Below are positions 60,584 through 64,000 of a DNA stretch of 64,000 nt, one piece after another. The stretch is from assembly GCA_038210655.1 (NCBI GenBank), contig JBBQWM010000007.1, positions 94,410 through 158,409 on the forward strand, written 5' to 3'. Origin of the DNA: 54-19 sp038210655. GTDB taxonomy: Bacteria; Chloroflexota; Chloroflexia; Chloroheliales; Chloroheliaceae. The position numbers were made by a program, and so were the translations under genes. A model generated the notes under the pieces. The model was given only the letters and a program-made list of their open reading frames with translations. It searched no databases and was not told the DNA's origin. Position 1 is the stretch's first letter. Each line of letters begins with the position of its first letter.

Positions 60584-60612
60584 ATTATAACAGGTCTGAG
60601 GCTAAAACACAA
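60584..60612 (-). promoter_or_regulatory. Promoter of tRNA-Leu
   Basis: TTGTGT, 17-nt spacer, TATAAT with TGT before the -10, about 26 nt upstream of the tRNA. Confidence 0.6.
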
Positions 60613-60660
60613 TAATTTTCGACTATTATTGACCTGAGCTTAAATAGCTATATCGGGGTA

Positions 60661-60777
60661 TTCCATCGCGACCAGAAGGTCGCTCCTACAAAGTTAGTAC
60701 TCCATTGCGACCAGAAGGTCGCTCCTACAAAGTTAGTATTCCATCGCGACCAGAAGGTCGCTCCTACAAAGTTAGTT
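60661..60777. repeat. Three tandem 39-bp REP-like units
   Basis: Units start at 60661, 60700 and 60739. Each holds ATCGCGACCAGAAGGTCGCT then CCTAC (ATT in unit 2) plus AAAGTTAGTA. Against the GTAGGAGCGAGC family the stem is changed from GAGC/GCTC to GACC/GGTC, with the AGAA loop kept. Confidence 0.8.
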
Positions 60778-60814
60778 AATTTTGCTCAGATCAATACTAT
60801 GAGCCAGAAAATAA

Positions 60815-60842
60815 AAAAGCCCGGTCAGTCACCGGGCTTTTC
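60815..60842 (-). terminator. Intrinsic terminator after the small Gly/Asn-rich gene
   Basis: Stem AAAGCCCGGT / ACCGGGCTTT with a 5-nt loop and A/T-runs on both sides. Confidence 0.85.
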
Positions 60843-60880
60843 ATCTTCACATTTTAGGCTTAATAGCTTTTAACAGTTTA

Positions 60881-61096
60881 CTAGCGTGGTTTACCTGGGC
60901 CGAGGAATGAGCCAATCCCGGTACGAATTCGGCCTAGCAACCCACCGCCATAATTCTGAGTTTGATCGGGATGCTTGTTGTCATAATCCGCGACCTGCTG
61001 AGGATTATTGGCATTTTTGATACTAATAGCATCCAGACCCCGTTTAATCCGGTCGCCCAAATTAAAGCCACCCTTATTGTTGTAATTACCGCTCAT
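60881..61096 (-). CDS. Hypothetical small Gly/Asn-rich protein
   Basis: 71 residues, hydrophilic, no membrane helix: NYNNKGGFNLGDRIKRGLDA in the first half and GGGLLGRIRTGIGSFLGPGK near the end, two short amphipathic basic helices with Gly-rich joints. AAGGAG lies 8 nt before the ATG and a good terminator follows, so the gene looks real. Family unknown; membrane-surface or nucleic-acid binding is possible. It lies 98 bp downstream of the PuhE-CobW fusion on the same strand. Confidence 0.65.
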   Translation of the reverse strand: MSGNYNNKGGFNLGDRIKRGLDAISIKNANNPQQVADYDNKHPDQTQNYGGGLLGRIRTGIGSFLGPGKPR

Positions 61097-61194
61097 TTCT
61101 TACACTCCTTTTAACATTACCAGAGCCTGTCATCAGGTTGTCCTTAGTTTGCACCTTGTCAAAGGATGTAAAGCAATTAGCGTGCCAGCTTACT

Positions 61195-63012
61195 TTATAG
61201 CCGCTCCGATACTGTCGGCAACATACAATTTTGGAGCCGACGGTTTAATTCTTCGCTTGCCAGATCACGTGCAACCAACATAAAGCGAGCGGCAGTCAAA
61301 CTGGTGCGACTGTCGGCAGGGCCGGGCATTATCCGACAAAAGACCCGGCTATCGGCAATATCCCAGGCTTGCAGGGTTGCGCCTGCCATCGGGAAAAGCC
61401 CTTTGGCCCGTTCGACTGGCCCGAAATAACCGGCCGCCAGTTCATCGTAAAGCGTTTTCAGGGCGGTTGGGTCGAACAGCCCGTGATATTCGCGGGCAAA
61501 CGAGATCAGGCCGCTTTCCTCGCCATGATGGGTTTCGTCGAGCTGGCTGTCCTCGCCTTCTTCGGTAGGGGACGGCGTGAGCTTAAAAAGTTGGGTAGCT
61601 GAAACCTGTCCCTCGATGGCCGGGAAAAGCCGCGCCTGGGGGTTGAGGCTGGCGACCAGACTGAGCAAGCCGGATAATTCTCCCGGTAAGATCAGATCGG
61701 TCTTACTAACCACGACAGCGGAGGCCACCTTGATTTGGGTCAGGGTAAAGCTTTGTAGTCCGGTAGGAGTCAAAAGGCGGGGCGCATCGACGACTGCGAC
61801 TACCTCAACCGGGCCAAGCCTCCCCAACAGACGCGGGCTTGCCAGCGTCCGCACGATTTCTTCGATCCCTGCCACCCCGCTCGGCTCAATCAAAAGTTGT
61901 TCCGGCTGATAATCGTCCAGCAGCTTTAGGATTTGCCCGACCATGTTCTTTTGCAGGGTGCAGCAAACGCACCCGCCCGGCAGTTCTAGCACGGCCCCGG
62001 CACTACCCTGCGCCCGGATCAACTCGGCATCCACCCCAACTGCCCCAAAATCGTTGACCACCACTGCCACTCGCCCATCCAACTGAGGCAGCAAACGTCG
62101 GATCAGGGTCGTTTTGCCGCTACCCAGGTAGCCGCAAACGATGTAGACGCGGGGGGCAAGGCTAGAGCGTTGCGGTAGTGAGGTGGCTAATTCAAGTTCA
62201 GTACGGGGCGTTTGGCCCTTGACCTCTGTTTGCAGAACCGCCGTTTCCGTTTCCCGGCGAGATTTGAGCGCCCATTCCCAAATCCGGGTCGGGACCGGCG
62301 TAACCAGCCACCAATGTTCGAGGACTGCCGCGATCATCATTACGAATAGCAAAGCCTGCCCAACCTGCTGTCCGGCGCTAGTAGCCGCTCCTATGCTGTT
62401 AAAAAGCAGGGTCGCTATTACAGTTGTAATGGTCGCCGAGAAGGGGAAAAAGGTGTTGAGTGATTTTTTGCTAAAATACTGGGCCATATATTTTAGGTTG
62501 TCGGGCAGATAATCGGTCGTAAGGTTGTTGACCCCCAGAAAGATATTGATTTTGGCCGACTGGTGCGTCCAGTGCAAAATCATAAAGGCCCACAGCCCGG
62601 TATCGTTCGCCCCACCCCAGCCCAGCAATACCACGATTAGACTCAGGGCGAGAATAGCCAACTCGTGATAAAGGTTGGCGGCAATCGCTCGCCGCAGGCG
62701 TAGGCTAGTCGGGGCATCCGGCTCTAATTCGGGAACCCGCCGCCCTACCACAAACCCGGCGTAATAGCTGGTTTCGATCCAACTCCAGATTATGATTGCC
62801 CAAAAGAAGGCGGCAAAAACTCCGCCGACTTCGACGCTGTTTTTTTCTTCCCACAACCGCCAGAAGGCCAGGGGTTGCACAGACGTTACAATCCCAAATA
62901 CCCAGGGCCGCCAGGCTTTACGCCCGCAAACATATATAATCGTCCCGGTCGCGCCCCACCAAATTAAGACAGCCGCTGCGACCGGCGGTAAGACATCCAG
63001 CCAAAAATTCAT
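61195..63012 (-). CDS. PuhE-like (DUF3623) membrane domain fused to a CobW/P47K metallochaperone GTPase
   Basis: 605 residues. Residues 1-245 hold about seven membrane helices with HELAIL at 116-121 and SAKINIFLGVNNL at 152-164, then YLPDNLKYMAQYF, the hallmarks of PuhE, a putative photosynthetic complex assembly protein of phototrophic proteobacteria. After a linker, residues 288-600 form a CobW GTPase: Walker A GYLGSGKT at 294-301, metal site GGCVCC with Cys348, Cys350 and Cys351, EPSG at 376-379, SKTDL at 436-440, an acidic-His stretch DETHHGEE at 492-499 and a CobW C-terminal domain. Membrane-tethered metal delivery, perhaps to a chlorophyll or related enzyme, is inferred. AGAGAGGA precedes the ATG. 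Confidence 0.88.
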   Translation of the reverse strand: MNFWLDVLPPVAAAVLIWWGATGTIIYVCGRKAWRPWVFGIVTSVQPLAFWRLWEEKNSVEVGGVFAAFFWAIIIWSWIETSYYAGFVVGRRVPELEPDAPTSLRLRRAIAANLYHELAILALSLIVVLLGWGGANDTGLWAFMILHWTHQSAKINIFLGVNNLTTDYLPDNLKYMAQYFSKKSLNTFFPFSATITTVIATLLFNSIGAATSAGQQVGQALLFVMMIAAVLEHWWLVTPVPTRIWEWALKSRRETETAVLQTEVKGQTPRTELELATSLPQRSSLAPRVYIVCGYLGSGKTTLIRRLLPQLDGRVAVVVNDFGAVGVDAELIRAQGSAGAVLELPGGCVCCTLQKNMVGQILKLLDDYQPEQLLIEPSGVAGIEEIVRTLASPRLLGRLGPVEVVAVVDAPRLLTPTGLQSFTLTQIKVASAVVVSKTDLILPGELSGLLSLVASLNPQARLFPAIEGQVSATQLFKLTPSPTEEGEDSQLDETHHGEESGLISFAREYHGLFDPTALKTLYDELAAGYFGPVERAKGLFPMAGATLQAWDIADSRVFCRIMPGPADSRTSLTAARFMLVARDLASEELNRRLQNCMLPTVSERL

Positions 63013-63197
63013 TTCTCAAAAATCCTCTCTAGCAATGATCGAGGAGCTTCGCACCCTCTATCTGTCAGTATAGTTGTAAGTGGATTATAAATCAGGGCGG
63101 TCTTAGACCGGGTTATCTGGACTACACGAATCAGCAGATTACTTGCTAGAAAGTTAGGGCTGGCCCGCGCTACGGCCCAAAATTAGCTCAATTCGGC

Positions 63198-63226
63198 TTG
63201 ACAATTGGCCCCCAATAGGCTATACT
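63198..63226 (+). promoter_or_regulatory. Promoter of the tRNA-tuf operon
   Basis: Perfect TTGACA, 17-nt spacer, TATACT, about 70 nt before the first tRNA. Confidence 0.85.
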
Positions 63227-63298
63227 GCACTCTCGTCTTAGCCATATTTGAGCCAGGGCAAACCATGTGCAAAGGTCGGTCACGAAGTAAATTTAACT

Positions 63299-63373
63299 GC
63301 CGACGTAACTCAGGGGTAGAGTAGCTGTTTTGTAAACAGCCTGTCGTGGGTTCGAATCCCTCCGTCGGCTCCA
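63299..63373 (+). tRNA. tRNA-Thr (anticodon TGT)
   Basis: 75 nt including encoded CCA. Acceptor GCCGACG / CGTCGGC, anticodon arm GCTGTTTTGTAAACAGC, T-loop GGTTCGAATCC. Confidence 0.95.
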
Positions 63374-63442
63374 TCTATGGACAGTTCGTGGGGATACAAT
63401 AAGTTAAATCCTACAAGTTAATAGAGTCTAGCCAATAAAAAT

Positions 63443-63530
63443 GGGTAGGTGGCCGAGTGGCTAATGGCAACGGTCTGTAAAACCGTCGGGAGGAATCCCT
63501 ACACAGGTTCGAATCCTGTCCTGCCCACCA
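63443..63530 (+). tRNA. tRNA-Tyr (anticodon GTA)
   Basis: 88 nt including encoded CCA. Acceptor GGGTAGG / CCTGCCC, anticodon arm CGGTCTGTAAAACCG, long variable arm, T-loop GGTTCGAATCC. Confidence 0.95.
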
Positions 63531-63546
63531 TTTTCAAAGCATAAAG

Positions 63547-63622
<76 letters not shown>

Positions 63623-63756
63623 TTTTAACGCTTACTGATTAACGCTTACTGAATGGTTAGTAAACTAACTCAATTTGTTGTTAACAGATGCTTTTGTAAA
63701 GGCTGGTGTGATCCCTCTGGACGGAACTCTAAAAGATTAAAAAGCAAACCAGAGAG

Positions 63757-63780
63757 GGAATGCAGCCGCATTCCTTTTTT
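63757..63780 (+). terminator. Terminator or attenuator between tRNA-Thr and tuf
   Basis: Stem GGAATGC / GCATTCC with loop AGCC followed by six T. An upstream segment (CCCTCTGG near 63713) can pair with CCAGAG/AGAGGG at 63749-63758, which would disturb the base of the terminator stem, so an attenuator is possible. Confidence 0.7.
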
Positions 63781-63874
63781 CAAACCTGCTTTTTGGGAAC
63801 CCAGCGATTAGCCAGATTTAGGTAAAACGAGGACGCTATAGCCAGTAGCGCTCTCTATCAAGGAGGACAAACAG

Positions 63875-64000
63875 GTGGCAAAGCAGAAGTTCGAGCGAAC
63901 TAAACCGCACGTCAACGTTGGCACAATCGGTCACGTCGATCACGGTAAAACCACCCTGACCGCCGCCATCACCAAAACGATGGCGTTGCGCAGCAAATCC
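63875..64000 (+). CDS. tuf: Elongation factor Tu (partial, 5' end)
   Basis: The first 42 codons from GTG 63875, with AAGGAGGA 7 nt upstream; the rest lies beyond the window. MAKQKFERTKPHVNVGTIGH is followed by VDHGKTT, the EF-Tu P-loop (GHVDHGKT at 19-26). EF-Tu carries aminoacyl-tRNA to the ribosome. It follows three tRNA genes, the ancient tRNA-tufB arrangement known from E. coli and others. Confidence 0.97.
   Translation, partial: MAKQKFERTKPHVNVGTIGHVDHGKTTLTAAITKTMALRSKS

Noticed and set aside
60661..60777. Possible CRISPR array
   Set aside because: The 39-bp units follow each other directly, with no variable spacers, and each is a palindrome of the REP-like family.
63183..63374. 63-codon minus-strand frame beginning MEPTEGFEPTT
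   Set aside because: It is the antisense translation of tRNA-Thr and its flank, a familiar false protein in annotations.

Overview
The window is ordinary chromosomal DNA of moderate GC from a free-living bacterium, most likely a member of the phylum Chloroflexota. This assignment is an inference. It rests on a secreted protein family at 49429-50730 that I associate with that phylum, a DUF2342-type zinc protease, a PPOX protein of the flavin/F420 type, a 7TM-type sensor kinase and SpoIIE/STAS signalling, together with the absence of outer-membrane genes. A PuhE-like domain (photosynthetic complex assembly) at 61195-63012 raises the possibility of a phototrophic lineage or a descendant of one.

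Layout. 1-9.7 kb: a truncated 7TM-PAS sensor kinase, small membrane proteins, a DUF2342 protease and Lon, mostly on the minus strand, then two paralogous 2TM-domain proteins. 9.7-13 kb: pgeF, then a compact restriction-modification island (methylase, BglI-like nuclease, controller protein). 13-26 kb: an MFS exporter, a PIG-L deacetylase, metX, an AT-rich pair of orphan genes, gap, asparaginase, an orphan CoxM-like FAD subunit, a STAS anti-anti-sigma factor, a ComEC channel and glpX. 26-34 kb: a dNTPase, an MCP-like receptor, queE and queC, an amidase and a PPOX protein. 34.5-38.5 kb: an operon for siroheme and its user (nirA/sir, a sirC-like gene, a cobA-hemD fusion). 40-44 kb: hemE-hemH-hemY. 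45-57 kb: mixed metabolic genes (HMG-CoA lyase, MOSC, aldo/keto reductase, sulfite-oxidase-like enzyme, quinone oxidoreductase), a TPR protein and an FtsB/DivIC-like protein. 57-63 kb: a SpoIIE-type phosphatase, tRNA-Leu and the PuhE-CobW fusion. 63-64 kb: a tRNA-Thr, tRNA-Tyr, tRNA-Thr, tuf operon that runs off the edge.

How genes work together. Tetrapyrrole metabolism is the main theme: hemE/hemH/hemY make heme, CobA-HemD and the SirC-like protein make siroheme for the adjacent reductase, and the PuhE-CobW fusion may handle metal or pigment. The SpoIIE phosphatase and the STAS protein could belong to one partner-switching pathway. QueE and QueC make the 7-deazaguanine core of queuosine.

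The intergenic DNA is unusually rich in repeats. I find at least five families: (1) a terminal-inverted-repeat element of about 180 bp with deletion derivatives; (2) two REP/REPIN-like palindrome families that begin with GTAG; (3) heptanucleotide tandem arrays, some translated into protein N-termini; (4) a leader repeat of about 35-90 bp that ends in the Shine-Dalgarno sequence of unrelated genes; (5) a short direct repeat around TTGCTCTGYCAAT. The leader repeat and the PuhE-CobW fusion are the best candidates for something undescribed.
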